From Actinomycetota bacterium (GTDB lineage: Bacteria > Actinomycetota > Actinomycetes > Nanopelagicales > Nanopelagicaceae), in contig VGAJ01000002.1 in NCBI GenBank assembly GCA_016870795.1, positions 42,042 to 106,041 of the forward strand: a stretch of 64,000 bases of DNA, written 5' to 3'. The notes under the pieces were generated by a model. That model worked only from the letters and a program-made list of their open reading frames with translations. It was not told the origin of the DNA and did not search any database. A program made the translations under genes and the position numbers. The stretch's first letter is position 1. Each line of letters opens with the position of its first letter. This document shows positions 35,338 through 44,804 of the stretch, in pieces.

Positions 35338-37557
35338 TTAGCGTTTCTCCAAATAGGCAGCTCGTTCTTCTTGTCTTAACTTTTCAACTGCTTGAGCAAG
35401 TTCTGGGTTTGCACAAAGCGTTGGATCTTGACTGAGCAGATTCTCCGCTACCAGGCGCGCTTGAGCAATTAGCTCCTCATCCCTAATAACTCTTAGCAGC
35501 CTTAAGTGAGATCTTGCTCCAGATTGAGCGCTTCCCAAGACATCACCCTCGCTACGCTCTTGTAAATCAAGGCGACTGAGTTCAAAGCCATCAGTTGTTG
35601 CAGCAACTGCCTTTAACCTTGCCATTGCAGGTGAATCCTCGCTAGCAGAAGTGACAAATAAACAGAGACCAGGAGAAACACCGCGGCCAATACGACCACG
35701 GAGCTGATGAAGTTGTGAAACACCAAATCTCTCTGCATTCATGATTATCATCATCGTGGCATTTGCAACATCAACGCCAACTTCAATCACAGTTGTAGTA
35801 ACTAAAACATCTAACTCATGCCGTACAAAGGCTTGCATTACCGCATCTTTCTCCTCGGAAGATAGGCGACCATGGAGCTTTCCCACTCTTAAATCTTTCA
35901 TTACATCAGCTGTGAGCATGGGATAAAGCTCTTCTACTGAGCTCATTGCAAGCTTTAGCGAGGAACTATCCTCATCATCTATTAGATTCTTCGCAAGAAT
36001 TAATTCATCTGGCGTAAGCCCAAATCTCTGCAGATCTGATTCATCATCTGCTGAAATTCTAGGAGCAACTACATAGACCTGATTTGTATTACTAACTTCC
36101 TCGCAAGCTCTCTTCCAAGCTCGAGTTAGATGATCTGGTTTGCTGGATTGTGAAACAACGTGAGAGGTGATGGGAGATCTACCAAGTGGCATATCTCTCA
36201 GAGTTGATACATCTAAATCTCCAAAGATTGTCATAGCCACAGTTCTTGGTATTGGAGTTGCAGTCATAACAAGTACATGGGCTGGCTCTCTAGCCTTATC
36301 TCGAAGCGCATCTCGCTGCTCGACACCAAATCGATGTTGCTCATCAATGACAATAAGTCCAAGATCTTTAAAATTCACACTCTCACCCAATAGTGCATGG
36401 GTTCCTATTGTTATTCCTGCTTGACCAGATGAAATTGCTGAAAGCACTTCTCGTCGCTGCGCAGCTGGAGTGGATCCAGTTAGAAGGCGAACCTGTATGC
36501 CACTTTGATTCCCGCCTATCATTCCTGCCTCAGCTAAATCTTTAAGTAGTGATAAAAAGTTTCGATAGTGCTGCTGGGCTAATACTTCAGTGGGCGCGAG
36601 AAGAGCCGCCTGTCCGCCAGAATCAACGACTGCGAGCATTGCACGTAGCGCAATGATAGTTTTTCCAGAACCTACATCTCCTTGCAAGAGACGATACATC
36701 GGATGATCGCTAGAGAGATCTCTAACTATCTCGCTCCAAACTTGCCTCTGTCCTGCTGTTAGTTCAAAGGGAAGTCGCTTATCAAAAGCAGCCAATACTC
36801 CATCATTTCTTGGTGCGCGTGATGTTGTCTTTGCCGCTCTTACTTCATATCTTCGCAAGACTAAAAATAACTGCATTAAAAGCGCCTCATCAAAGGTCAG
36901 GCGCTGTCGCGCCAACTCAGCGCTCTCAGCGCTATCTGGCTGATGAACCTGCCTAAAGGCCTCGGAAATCTTTGGATAATTGAATTCAAATAGTAATTCC
37001 TGCGGTAAATACTCTGCGATTTCATCAAGACCATCAAGTGCTAAGCGAACGCATTTGGCAATTTTCCATGAGGGCATCTTTGCTGTTGCTGGATATACCG
37101 GAAGAAACTTTCCAGCAAAATCACCAATTGCCTGATCCACATCATCGCCTTCAGGAATAAGTAAGTAATCTGGATGAGCTAGCTGACGCTTTCCTTTAAA
37201 CAATCCGACTTTTCCCGCAAACAAACCCTGTCTTCCTGGGCGCAATTCTTTCTCGCGCCAAGCTTGATTAAAAAAAGTTAACGTTAATTTTGCTCGTCCA
37301 TCAGTTACTACTGTTTCAAGAATTGCGCTCTTCCTACCTGGAATTCTTTTGACTTTGCTACTTTCAACCTTGGCAAAGATTGTTACCTCCTCGCCTTCAA
37401 TCAAGCTTTCAATATCGGTAAGTTCGCCGCGTATGACATAGCGTCTGGGATAGTGACGCAGAAGATCTGAAATAGTTTTAAGACCTAAATTCTCATCCAA
37501 TACCTCGGCTGTTCTATCACCAAGTATTGATAGCAGTAATGAATCCAGACTTGCCAT
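35338..37557 (-). CDS. recG: ATP-dependent DNA helicase RecG
   Basis: Branch-migrates and remodels stalled forks and Holliday junctions. Residues 60-160 are the OB-type wedge domain. The helicase core has LLQGDVGSGKTIIALRA (motif I), LLAPTEVLAQQHYRNF, VIDEQHRFGVEQR (DEQH box), VLVMTATPIPRT and, in the second lobe, RIGRGVSPGLCLF. The C-terminal ERSEGDVLGSAQSGARSHLRL is the TRG/RecG signature. The length of 739 aa is normal. Confidence 0.96.
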   Translation of the reverse strand: MASLDSLLLSILGDRTAEVLDENLGLKTISDLLRHYPRRYVIRGELTDIESLIEGEEVTIFAKVESSKVKRIPGRKSAILETVVTDGRAKLTLTFFNQAWREKELRPGRQGLFAGKVGLFKGKRQLAHPDYLLIPEGDDVDQAIGDFAGKFLPVYPATAKMPSWKIAKCVRLALDGLDEIAEYLPQELLFEFNYPKISEAFRQVHQPDSAESAELARQRLTFDEALLMQLFLVLRRYEVRAAKTTSRAPRNDGVLAAFDKRLPFELTAGQRQVWSEIVRDLSSDHPMYRLLQGDVGSGKTIIALRAMLAVVDSGGQAALLAPTEVLAQQHYRNFLSLLKDLAEAGMIGGNQSGIQVRLLTGSTPAAQRREVLSAISSGQAGITIGTHALLGESVNFKDLGLIVIDEQHRFGVEQRDALRDKAREPAHVLVMTATPIPRTVAMTIFGDLDVSTLRDMPLGRSPITSHVVSQSSKPDHLTRAWKRACEEVSNTNQVYVVAPRISADDESDLQRFGLTPDELILAKNLIDDEDSSSLKLAMSSVEELYPMLTADVMKDLRVGKLHGRLSSEEKDAVMQAFVRHELDVLVTTTVIEVGVDVANATMMIIMNAERFGVSQLHQLRGRIGRGVSPGLCLFVTSASEDSPAMARLKAVAATTDGFELSRLDLQERSEGDVLGSAQSGARSHLRLLRVIRDEELIAQARLVAENLLSQDPTLCANPELAQAVEKLRQEERAAYLEKR

Positions 37558-37560
37558 GCT

Positions 37561-37629
37561 TCATTCTCTCAGGTGGCGGTGATAAGCCTTAGGCGCACTT
37601 TGCTCGCCAAGTCGGGAAATTTCTCGCAT
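37561..37629 (-). other. Possible 22-codon upstream ORF before recG
   Basis: An ATG-initiated frame coding for 22 polar residues ends with TGA three bases before the recG ATG. No clear ribosome-binding site or leaderless promoter precedes it, so it may be chance. If translated it would reinitiate into recG. Confidence 0.2.
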
Positions 37630-37668
37630 AGATTGGGCGGTAATTGGCGAAAGTAGCGCCTTTGCGGC

Positions 37669-37674
37669 TAATCT
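37669..37674 (+). promoter_or_regulatory. Candidate -10 TAATCT of rpmB
   Basis: TAATCT matches TANNNT and would give a leader of about 46 nt before the rpmB GTG. A TTGGCG element 19 nt upstream is a possible -35. Confidence 0.4.
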
Positions 37675-37726
37675 TGCGCCCGCAACTAACCAAGCTCAAT
37701 CAAGGGCAAATTCAAGGAGTAGTAAC

Positions 37727-37912
37727 GTGGCAGCTGTATGCGATATCTGTGGCAAGGGACCAAGCTTTGGTAACAATGTCTCTCACTCAAAGCGCCGCAC
37801 TCGCCGCCGTTGGAATCCAAATATTCAAAGAGTTCGCACTCTCATTAACGGTTATTCCAAGCGCAAGAACGTCTGCACCTCCTGCCTAAAGGCTGGAAAA
37901 GTTCTCCGCTAA
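37727..37912 (+). CDS. rpmB: 50S ribosomal protein bL28, zinc-binding form
   Basis: A 61-residue large-subunit protein. It has [20 protein letters not shown] at the start and [13 protein letters not shown] at the end; the two Cys pairs form a zinc site. The GTG start follows AAGGAG by about 8 nt. It is divergent from recG and convergent with thiL. An overlapping 81-codon frame from 37644 is a shadow. Confidence 0.95.
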   Translation: MAAVCDICGKGPSFGNNVSHSKRRTRRRWNPNIQRVRTLINGYSKRKNVCTSCLKAGKVLR

Positions 37913-37922
37913 TTGATTTGGC

Positions 37923-38852
37923 CTACCAACTATGTTGGTATCCGCCCGAAGTCTTAGTTTTAACTCCATCTAGATAAATTCCATCACCTTTTATTACCTG
38001 CCCGATTTCAAGAAATCCAAAATCTTGAGCATCACTAGTGGCAAGAAGTAAGTGATCCTCTCCCCCATATAGAGCGCTTTCAAGGGCGCTTTCTCTAGAT
38101 CCGCTCGCGCTTTCAAGTTCGCTAAATTCTGGAGCATTAATTAGCGCTTCAACTCGTATATCTATTCCAACGCCACTTGCTGCAGCGATGCGAGATGCAT
38201 CAATGACAAGTCCATCACTAGTATCTATTGCAGATGATAAGTACTCATAACTCTTTCGATATTTCTCGTAATCTAAATCAGGTGCTAGATGAGCCATGCG
38301 AGCCCTATTAGCTGCAGAGCTCTGATTATCACTAGAGCTCTTAAGCAGTGATAGACCAACTTGTGAAAACCCGGAAAGATTTGAAATAAAGAGCCTTTCT
38401 CCAACTTTTGCCCCGCTTCGAAGTATCGGCGTTTTGACTCTTCCAATTGCGCTAACGGAGATTACAACTTCATTTGATCTACTTAGGTCTCCACCAATTA
38501 CTTTAACGCCCACTCTTTGGCACTCGGTTTTAATGCCCTTAGCTAACTCAAGCACCTGGCCTGAGAAACTTGGAGGAAATGCTAAAGCCACTAAGAAGTA
38601 TTCTGGCCAGCCGCCCATAGCGCAGATATCTGCCAAGTTTGCAGCGCTAACTTTTCGACCAACTTGCATAGCGCTACTCCAGGCAAAGTTAAAGTGAATT
38701 CCCTCAACTGCCATATCGCTAGCAAGAACGGTGAGTTCGCTTCGCGGGCCAAGAACTGCGCCATCATCGCCATTTCCAACGATCAGAGCTGAATCGCTCT
38801 GGCCATAATCAAAGATGGCGCGCACACTCTTTAGTACTTCATCTTCGCGCAA
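37923..38852 (-). CDS. thiL: Thiamine-monophosphate kinase
   Basis: Last step of thiamine diphosphate synthesis: phosphorylates TMP. The ATP/Mg site is visible as GNGDDGAVL near residue 26 and SDMAVEGIHFNF near 44, then GGDLSRSNEVVISVSAIG near 120 and AIDTSDGLVIDASRIA near 208. The length of 309 aa is normal. The start codon is TTG, behind GGGAG about 6 nt upstream. Confidence 0.93.
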   Translation of the reverse strand: MREDEVLKSVRAIFDYGQSDSALIVGNGDDGAVLGPRSELTVLASDMAVEGIHFNFAWSSAMQVGRKVSAANLADICAMGGWPEYFLVALAFPPSFSGQVLELAKGIKTECQRVGVKVIGGDLSRSNEVVISVSAIGRVKTPILRSGAKVGERLFISNLSGFSQVGLSLLKSSSDNQSSAANRARMAHLAPDLDYEKYRKSYEYLSSAIDTSDGLVIDASRIAAASGVGIDIRVEALINAPEFSELESASGSRESALESALYGGEDHLLLATSDAQDFGFLEIGQVIKGDGIYLDGVKTKTSGGYQHSW

Positions 38853-38993
38853 GGCCCACTCCCTTAAGAATTAATACTTACGCAGGCTAGCCTAAATGCG
38901 CTAACCTCTCACCACATAACAAGTGTGAGATAAAGATTGGGCAGTCCAACGGGGCGACTCAGGTTTTTCTCTTCATTAAAAGGATGGTTAACA

Positions 38994-39230
38994 ATGTCGA
39001 TCCAGGCATATATCTTGATTCAGACTGAAGTAGGCAAGGCAGGCAGCGTAACTAAGGCCGTTAATGCCATAGCTGGAGTGACTATTGCCGAGAGCGTCAC
39101 CGGCCCTTATGACGTAATCATGAGAGCTGAAGCATCAAGTATGGAGGATCTGGGAAGAAGCGTTCTTGCAAAAGTTCAGGCAGTTCCTGGAATTACTAGA
39201 ACTCTTACCTGCCCGGTTGCAGTACTTTAA
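38994..39230 (+). CDS. Stand-alone Lrp/AsnC ligand-binding (RAM) domain protein
   Basis: A 78-residue protein consisting only of the Lrp/AsnC effector-binding domain: AYILIQTEVGKAGSVTKAV, then ESVTGPYDVIMRAEA and ITRTLTCPVAVL. There is no helix-turn-helix. An upstream in-frame ATG at 38937 is rejected because AAAAGGATGG lies about 7 nt before 38994 and homology begins there. Such single-domain forms bind amino acids or modulate full-length Lrp proteins; the target is unknown. Confidence 0.85.
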   Translation: MSIQAYILIQTEVGKAGSVTKAVNAIAGVTIAESVTGPYDVIMRAEASSMEDLGRSVLAKVQAVPGITRTLTCPVAVL

Positions 39231-39238
39231 AGAACTTT

Positions 39239-40306
39239 CTAGCGAATTACGTTTCTTTTTCTACTTATTGCCCTCTCAAGCAAAATTGTAATTATCTGGC
39301 TATAACTCTTGCCTGTTTTCTGCCAAAGCGCTGGAAAAACCGAGGTTGGAGTAAATCCTGGCATTGTATTTAGCTCATTGATAATAATCTGATTATCTTC
39401 GTTTAAAAAGAAATCCACTCTTGCTAGCCCTTCACAGCCAAGAGCTTCAAAAGCAGTAATGGCTGCTTGGCTAATCGCGCTAGCAATTGACTCTGGAAGA
39501 TTTGCTGGAATATCAAAGGTAGTTGAGCCATCAATGTATTTGGCATCAAAGTCATAAAACTCATGGGGCGGATGAACTCTTACCTCACCCAAAACAGATG
39601 CTATTGCAACTGAATCGATCTGAAGCACAGCGCACTCAATCTCGCGACCAACCACAGCTGCTTCAACTAAAACTCTAGGGTCATAATTGAAAGCATCTTC
39701 AAGTGCTGCGCTTATCGCAGACTCATCTTTTACTTTTGAAGTTCCCCGACTGGAACCACTTCGAGCAGGCTTGATAAAGATTGGAAAACCTAGCGCTCTA
39801 ATCTTTGCGATCTCAAGCTCTTTTGACTTTTTCCAATTGTCTTTATGGATCGTAATTCCATCGGCAACTCTTAGGCCAAAGTCTGCATAAATTGGCTTAG
39901 CAAAACTCTTATCCATAGCAACTGCTGAGGCCAAAACTCCAGAGCCAACATAGGCAATTCCTGCCATCTCAAATAACCCTTGAATCGTGCCATCTTCGCC
40001 ATATGCCCCGTGTAGAAGGGGAAAGACTAGATCAATTCCTAAATCACTGCCTTTACTATCTTTAATGCCATGAACATCAACTACTAACTTTTCGCCCTGT
40101 TCTGGAACATAAGAGAGTCCATCGCTTCCCTTTTCAAAGTCACTCTCGCGCATATCAATCCAAGTGCCGCTTTGGGTGATGCCAATTAGTATTGGTTCAA
40201 ACTTTGACTTATCAATTGCAGCTAATACGCCACTTGCTGAGATGCAAGAGATGGGATGCTCGCTGCTTTGTCCGCCTGCGACTATTGCCACGCGTATTTT
40301 CTTCAT
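39239..40306 (-). CDS. ddl: D-alanine--D-alanine ligase
   Basis: ATP-grasp enzyme that makes the D-Ala-D-Ala dipeptide for peptidoglycan. It opens IRVAIVAGGQSSEHPISCISASG (Ddl signature). The middle holds LLHGAYGEDGTIQGLFEMAGIAYVGSG, and the C-terminal ARVDFFLNEDNQIIINELNTMPGFTP has the Mg-binding Asp/Glu/Asn. The length of 355 aa is normal. It overlaps gpsA by 4 nt in a plsC-gpsA-ddl operon. Confidence 0.96.
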   Translation of the reverse strand: MKKIRVAIVAGGQSSEHPISCISASGVLAAIDKSKFEPILIGITQSGTWIDMRESDFEKGSDGLSYVPEQGEKLVVDVHGIKDSKGSDLGIDLVFPLLHGAYGEDGTIQGLFEMAGIAYVGSGVLASAVAMDKSFAKPIYADFGLRVADGITIHKDNWKKSKELEIAKIRALGFPIFIKPARSGSSRGTSKVKDESAISAALEDAFNYDPRVLVEAAVVGREIECAVLQIDSVAIASVLGEVRVHPPHEFYDFDAKYIDGSTTFDIPANLPESIASAISQAAITAFEALGCEGLARVDFFLNEDNQIIINELNTMPGFTPTSVFPALWQKTGKSYSQIITILLERAISRKRNVIR

Positions 40307-41307
40307 ACGTGATCAATCTCCGCTCCGGTTTGAATCTTCATTAAGTTAAGAAACGCCTGCTGCGGGCTAATCTTACTTGTAACCACATCGCAGACAGCTT
40401 CCATGATTGGGGCTTCAACTCCGACTAGATGAGCAAGCTCAACAAGAGCCTGGGCAGTAGTTAACCCCTCTGCAGTTGATGAGATTGCTCTCTGGGCTTG
40501 CTCTACTGAACCACTTCTTCCTAAAGCCTCGCCGAATGTGCGATTACGAGATAGCGGTGATCCGCATGTGGCTAAGAGATCGCCAACTCCTGCAAGTCCA
40601 ACAAAGGTAAGTGGCTGCGCTCCTCTAGCAATAGCTAGGCGAGTTAGCTCATTTAATCCTCTGGTGATAACAAGTGCTTGAGTATTTTCCCCAAATCCCA
40701 TACCAATTGAGATACCAACTGCAATTGCAATTACGTTCTTAGTAGCGCTTGCTAATTCACAACCAATAACATCATTTGAGGTATAGACGCGAAAATATGG
40801 CGCGCTAAATGCCTTTGATGTTAATTCTGCTAATTTTTGGTTAGTCGATGCAGCAACTGCTCCTGCGGGCTGTCTTAAAATAACTTCGCGAGCTAGATTG
40901 GGCCCAGTTAGCACGGAGATACTTGATTCATCTCTTCCCAAAACTTGGCAGATAACCTCGCTCATACGTAGCTGAGTTGAGATCTCAATGCCTTTAAGCG
41001 GTGAAACAATTGGAATGTCAGGACCAATTAGGCCTTTCCAGAGCTCTAGATTTTGCCTCAGAGATTGCGAAGGGATAGCAAGAACAAGAAGTTGGGCCCC
41101 ATCTAAAGCCTCCTTGATTTCAGTTGTGGCATAAAGCGCCTCTGGCAAAAGATGCTCACCAAGGGCGCTCTGATTTTGATGTTTTGAATTAATCTCAGCT
41201 ACTACCTCATTTTTTCTTCCCCAGATACTTACTTCGTTTCCAGCATCGATTAGAACTTGGGCCAAGGTGCTTCCCCATTGACCAGAGCCGAGAACTGCAA
41301 TCTTCAC
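40303..41307 (-). CDS. gpsA: Glycerol-3-phosphate dehydrogenase (NAD(P)+)
   Basis: Makes sn-glycerol-3-phosphate for phospholipid synthesis. AVLGSGQWGSTLAQVL is the Rossmann motif; SPLKGIE, VLTGPNLAREV and ELASATKNVIAIAVGI (catalytic Lys) follow, then VGLAGVGDLLATCGSPLSRNR. The length of 334 aa is normal. It starts at the last base of plsC, which uses its product. Confidence 0.95.
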   Translation of the reverse strand: MKIAVLGSGQWGSTLAQVLIDAGNEVSIWGRKNEVVAEINSKHQNQSALGEHLLPEALYATTEIKEALDGAQLLVLAIPSQSLRQNLELWKGLIGPDIPIVSPLKGIEISTQLRMSEVICQVLGRDESSISVLTGPNLAREVILRQPAGAVAASTNQKLAELTSKAFSAPYFRVYTSNDVIGCELASATKNVIAIAVGISIGMGFGENTQALVITRGLNELTRLAIARGAQPLTFVGLAGVGDLLATCGSPLSRNRTFGEALGRSGSVEQAQRAISSTAEGLTTAQALVELAHLVGVEAPIMEAVCDVVTSKISPQQAFLNLMKIQTGAEIDHV

Positions 41308-42101
41308 TAGCTCTTTGCCTTCTTTGCCTTTTTGAAATTGCCAATCCTTGGAAGATCTGAGTTTTTAGGATCAAAGCGAATTGCAGGAGCTTTTTGCCCC
41401 CTTAAGATTTCAAGTAGCTCGGTTATCCGATCCATTATGTGATCTGCGGCTTGCTCCACTGCCTCTAAATCATCACTCTTTCCCTGCCAGGGGGAGAGAT
41501 CAACGACAGGACCCATAAGAATTGAAACTTTACTTCTAGGAAAAAGTCTTAATTTTTTACTATATGGCGGCAAAACTTTCTCTGGCCCCCAAGAGGCGCA
41601 TGGAATTACAGGAGCTCCGGTAATAAGTGCAAGACGAGCAACTCCAGTCTTAGCTTTAATTGGCCATAAATTCTCATCGCGAGTTAGCGTTCCTTCAGGA
41701 TAAACGCCAAGAAGATGTCCTGCCTTTAGAACTGCAATGGCATGCTCTAAACCTTTAACCGCATCTTTTGATTCGCGACTTACTGGAATCTGTCCTGCTC
41801 CCCTAATAACTCTGCCAATAATTGGAATGCGAAAGACTGATTCTTTTCCAAGGTATCTAGGGGCTCGTCCGTTGTTATAGAGAAAGTGAGTGAAGGTAAG
41901 TGGATCAACATATGAGAGATGATTACAAACAACTATCGCTGCCCCGCTCTTTGGTAGATGCTGGGCGCCTTTCCAATCCTTCTTAATGATTAAGTTAAGT
42001 ATTGGCTTTAAGACCGCTGCCCCGAAGCGAAACCAAGGGTTAACCCCTAGCGGATCTCCTTGAGGCGGAAGATATGAAATCTCAGGGCGCACATCGCTCA
42101 T
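41307..42101 (-). CDS. plsC: 1-acyl-sn-glycerol-3-phosphate acyltransferase (PlsC)
   Basis: Second acylation of glycerol-3-phosphate, giving phosphatidic acid. The NHLSYVDP (HX4D) catalytic motif is near residue 56, and GVYPEGTLTRD, the acyl/phosphate-binding motif, is near 133. The C-terminal 25 residues are Lys-rich. The first gene of plsC-gpsA-ddl, which links lipid and cell-wall precursor synthesis. A TAGGCT -10 lies 6 nt before the ATG. Confidence 0.9.
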   Translation of the reverse strand: MSDVRPEISYLPPQGDPLGVNPWFRFGAAVLKPILNLIIKKDWKGAQHLPKSGAAIVVCNHLSYVDPLTFTHFLYNNGRAPRYLGKESVFRIPIIGRVIRGAGQIPVSRESKDAVKGLEHAIAVLKAGHLLGVYPEGTLTRDENLWPIKAKTGVARLALITGAPVIPCASWGPEKVLPPYSKKLRLFPRSKVSILMGPVVDLSPWQGKSDDLEAVEQAADHIMDRITELLEILRGQKAPAIRFDPKNSDLPRIGNFKKAKKAKS

Positions 42102-42107
42102 GGCTCT

Positions 42108-42113
42108 AGCCTA
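42108..42113 (-). promoter_or_regulatory. -10 hexamer TAGGCT, leaderless plsC operon
   Basis: TAGGCT ends 6 nt before the plsC ATG at 42101, immediately after the HU terminator. Confidence 0.55.
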
Positions 42114-42120
42114 GAATAGA

Positions 42121-42155
42121 AAAAAATAAAGGCCACACCCTTAGGCGTGGCCTTT
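42121..42155 (-). terminator. Intrinsic terminator after the HU gene
   Basis: The stem AAAGGCCAC/GTGGCCTTT (42128-42136 with 42147-42155) has a 10-nt loop that can extend the stem by two GC pairs. On the minus strand it is followed by a T-rich tract, as expected for a terminator of hup. Confidence 0.88.
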
Positions 42156-42169
42156 ATCAGAAAAGATAC

Positions 42170-42571
42170 TTATCTCCTCTTGCCCTTCTTCTTTGCGACT
42201 TTCTTCTTCGCAACCTTCTTAGCGGCCTTCTTTACTGCCTTCTTAGCCACTGGCTTGACTACTGGAGCTGGCTTTGGAGCTGGCGCTAATTTACGAGCTC
42301 CAGCAACAATCTCCTTGAGGGCCTTTGCAGGAAGGAAACGAACCTTCTTGCTTGCCTTAATTTGGATCGTTTCGCCGGTGAAAGGATTGCGTCCCTTGCG
42401 AGCTTTGCGATCTACTTTCTTAAACTTACCAAAGTCGTTGATTGTGACATCTTCGCCTCTGTGAATGTTGCGCACGATTGAATCGAAGACGATTTCAACA
42501 GCGTGTGCCGCCTCTTTCTTGCTTCCGTTGAAGTGAGGAGCCAACGAAGCAATGAACTGGGTCTTGTTCAT
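42170..42571 (-). CDS. hup: HU-family DNA-binding protein with Lys/Ala tail (HupB type)
   Basis: Nucleoid protein, 133 aa. Residues 1-90 are the HU core: NKTQFIASLAPHFNGSKKEA, then DFGKFKKVDRKARKGRNPFTGE with the GRNP DNA-binding arm. The last 35 residues are a repeat-rich KKAAKKVAKKKVAKKK tail like histone H1, the hallmark of actinobacterial HupB. AAGGGGA lies about 6 nt before the ATG. Confidence 0.96.
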   Translation of the reverse strand: MNKTQFIASLAPHFNGSKKEAAHAVEIVFDSIVRNIHRGEDVTINDFGKFKKVDRKARKGRNPFTGETIQIKASKKVRFLPAKALKEIVAGARKLAPAPKPAPVVKPVAKKAVKKAAKKVAKKKVAKKKGKRR

Positions 42572-42595
42572 TTAATCCCCTTATTTACGCGTGAA

Positions 42596-42613
42596 GTTAA
42601 GCTTTTGCTTAAC
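42596..42613 (-). promoter_or_regulatory. Stem-loop or operator in the hup leader
   Basis: GTTAAGC-TTTT-GCTTAAC is a perfect 7-bp inverted repeat with a 4-nt loop, 25 nt upstream of the hup start. It could be an RNA hairpin close to the ribosome-binding site or a protein site on DNA. The rest of the gap up to leuD holds only the leuD terminator. Confidence 0.5.
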
Positions 42614-42717
42614 CTGTTGATTAATTTACGCAAGAAAATCAAGGTTTTCGCGCAATAGCGTCGGTGTGTCGCAATAAATTAATTGCTGGCAATGGTGAAA
42701 AAACGCAATTTTTATGT

Positions 42718-42747
42718 GTAAAAAACTCTCAATTCAAGGTTGAGAGT
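42718..42747 (-). terminator. Intrinsic terminator after leuCD
   Basis: The stem ACTCTCAA/TTGAGAGT (42725-42732 with 42740-42747) has a 7-nt loop, and the minus-strand transcript ends in a run of T. It lies 17 bp after the leuD stop. Confidence 0.85.
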
Positions 42748-42763
42748 CGCGCAAAAGTACTAC

Positions 42764-43363
42764 TTATGACAAGACCGGAAGCGTTTTTGGCTTGTATTTT
42801 GCTCGTTTTTCTTCAAAATTCTCAACTTCATCAATTTTTCGAAGCGTTAAACCGATGTCATCAAGGCCCTCCATCAAGCGCCAACGCGTATAGTCATCTA
42901 AATCAAAGGAAATTGCTTGATTTTTATAGGAAACTAAACGAGTCTCAAGATCTACCTCTATCTCAAGTGATGGCTCTGCTTCGATTGCGCTCCAGAGAGC
43001 TTCAACATCGCTCTGGCCAAGAATTACTGTTAAAAGGCCTGCTTTTAGCGAGTTGCCTCGGAAGATATCGGCAAAGCGAGATGAGATAACTACTTTAAAG
43101 CCATAGTTCTGCAGCGCCCAGACTGCATGCTCTCTTGAAGATCCAGTGCCAAAATCAGCTCCAGCTACCAAAATGCTGGCCTTGCTGTATTCCGCCTTGT
43201 TTAATACAAATTCAGGATCACTTCGCCAGGCAGCAAATAAGCCATCCTCAAAACCTGAGCGAGTAACTCGCTTTAGATAGACCGCAGGAATTATCTGATC
43301 AGTATCAACATTGCTTCTGCGCAGCGGAAGCGCAGAGCCAGTATGAGAAATAAATTTTTCCAT
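42764..43363 (-). CDS. leuD: 3-isopropylmalate dehydratase small subunit
   Basis: Swivel-domain subunit of isopropylmalate isomerase in leucine synthesis. [18 protein letters not shown] near residue 16 and [21 protein letters not shown] near residue 70 are the family signatures. The length of 199 aa is normal. It lies 11 bp after leuC, with which it forms the enzyme. Confidence 0.95.
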   Translation of the reverse strand: MEKFISHTGSALPLRRSNVDTDQIIPAVYLKRVTRSGFEDGLFAAWRSDPEFVLNKAEYSKASILVAGADFGTGSSREHAVWALQNYGFKVVISSRFADIFRGNSLKAGLLTVILGQSDVEALWSAIEAEPSLEIEVDLETRLVSYKNQAISFDLDDYTRWRLMEGLDDIGLTLRKIDEVENFEEKRAKYKPKTLPVLS

Positions 43364-43374
43364 TGCTTCCTCCG

Positions 43375-44772
43375 TTATAGATCTGCCGGTGATGAGAGGG
43401 TTCCGCGAAGCGCTGTGGCTGCAGCAACTAAGGGGCTTACTAGGTGGGTTCTTCCACCTTTTCCTTGTCTTCCTTCAAAATTTCTATTACTCGTTGAGGC
43501 TGATCTCTCCCCGGGAGCTAATTGATCAGGGTTCATTCCAAGGCACATCGAACATCCTGCGCTTCGCCACTCTGCGCCAGCTTCTAAAAAGAGCTTATCT
43601 AGGCCTTCTGCCTCTGCTTGTAATCTGACTCGAGCCGAGCCAGGAACAACCATCATTCGAATATCGGAGGCTACTTTCTTGCCCTTGATGATTTCTGCCG
43701 CTGCTCTCAGATCTTCAATTCGGCCATTGGTGCAGGAGCCTAGAAAAACAGTATCAATCTTTATCTTTTTCATCGGGGTTCCAGCTTTAAGGTCCATATA
43801 GACCAGTGCGCGCTCTGCTGCGCTAACCTCTTCTGGATCTGTGAAATCTTGCGGACTTGGAATTACGCCATCTAGGGGTATTCCCTGTCCAGGATTAGTT
43901 CCCCAAGTAACAAATGGCGATAGTTGATCTGCATCAAGGGTAATCTCTTTATCAAATTTAGCATCGCTATCACTTTTTAGTTCGCTCCAATAGGCAAGCG
44001 CTCTCTGCCAATCCTCACCCTTTGGCGCGTGCGGACGATCTTTTAGATAAGCAAAAGTAGTTTCATCAGGAGCGATAAGTCCTGCTCTTGCGCCGGCTTC
44101 AATCGACATATTGCAGATAGTCATGCGAGCCTCCATAGAGAGTGCCCTTATGGCGCTTCCGCAATATTCAAGGATGTATCCCTGTCCGCCGCCAGTTCCT
44201 ATCTTGGCAATAATGGCAAGTATTATGTCTTTACTTGTTACTCCAGGTTTTAGTTTTCCTTCCACATTAATTGCCATCGTCTTTGGTCTACTTAGTGGAA
44301 GTGTCTGAGTAGCAAGAACATGTTCCACTTCGCTAGTTCCAATTCCAAAGGCAAGAGCGCCAAAAGCGCCATGGGTTGAGGTATGAGAATCGCCGCAGAC
44401 AATGGTCATTCCAGGTTGAGTTAGACCTAATTGCGGTCCAACAACATGGACAATTCCTTGTTCAACATCTCCGAGTGAGTGAAGTCTTATGCCAAATTCC
44501 TGGCAATTTTTTCGCAAAGTATCAACTTGCAGCCTTGAAACTGGATCTGCAATTGGCTTATCGATATTAAGAGTTGGCACATTATGATCTTCGGTAGCTA
44601 GCGTTAAATCAGGCCTTCTAACTCCCCTTTTTGCAAGGCGCAGGCCATCAAAGGCTTGCGGGCTAGTGACTTCATGAATTAAATGAAGATCGATATAGAG
44701 TAAATCTGGTTCCCCGTTAGCGCTTCTAACTAGATGGTCATCCCAGACTTTCTCTGCCAGTGTCTTAGCCAT
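43375..44772 (-). CDS. leuC: 3-isopropylmalate dehydratase large subunit
   Basis: Catalytic subunit with a [4Fe-4S] cluster that isomerises 2- to 3-isopropylmalate. [37 protein letters not shown] and [16 protein letters not shown] (first cluster Cys) are present, and [15 protein letters not shown] carries the other Cys pair. The length of 465 aa is normal. It is divergent from the IclR regulator ndgR. Confidence 0.96.
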   Translation of the reverse strand: MAKTLAEKVWDDHLVRSANGEPDLLYIDLHLIHEVTSPQAFDGLRLAKRGVRRPDLTLATEDHNVPTLNIDKPIADPVSRLQVDTLRKNCQEFGIRLHSLGDVEQGIVHVVGPQLGLTQPGMTIVCGDSHTSTHGAFGALAFGIGTSEVEHVLATQTLPLSRPKTMAINVEGKLKPGVTSKDIILAIIAKIGTGGGQGYILEYCGSAIRALSMEARMTICNMSIEAGARAGLIAPDETTFAYLKDRPHAPKGEDWQRALAYWSELKSDSDAKFDKEITLDADQLSPFVTWGTNPGQGIPLDGVIPSPQDFTDPEEVSAAERALVYMDLKAGTPMKKIKIDTVFLGSCTNGRIEDLRAAAEIIKGKKVASDIRMMVVPGSARVRLQAEAEGLDKLFLEAGAEWRSAGCSMCLGMNPDQLAPGERSASTSNRNFEGRQGKGGRTHLVSPLVAAATALRGTLSSPADL

Positions 44773-44804
44773 ACTTACTTCTTCAAACTCCCTTACTACT
44801 TGCT

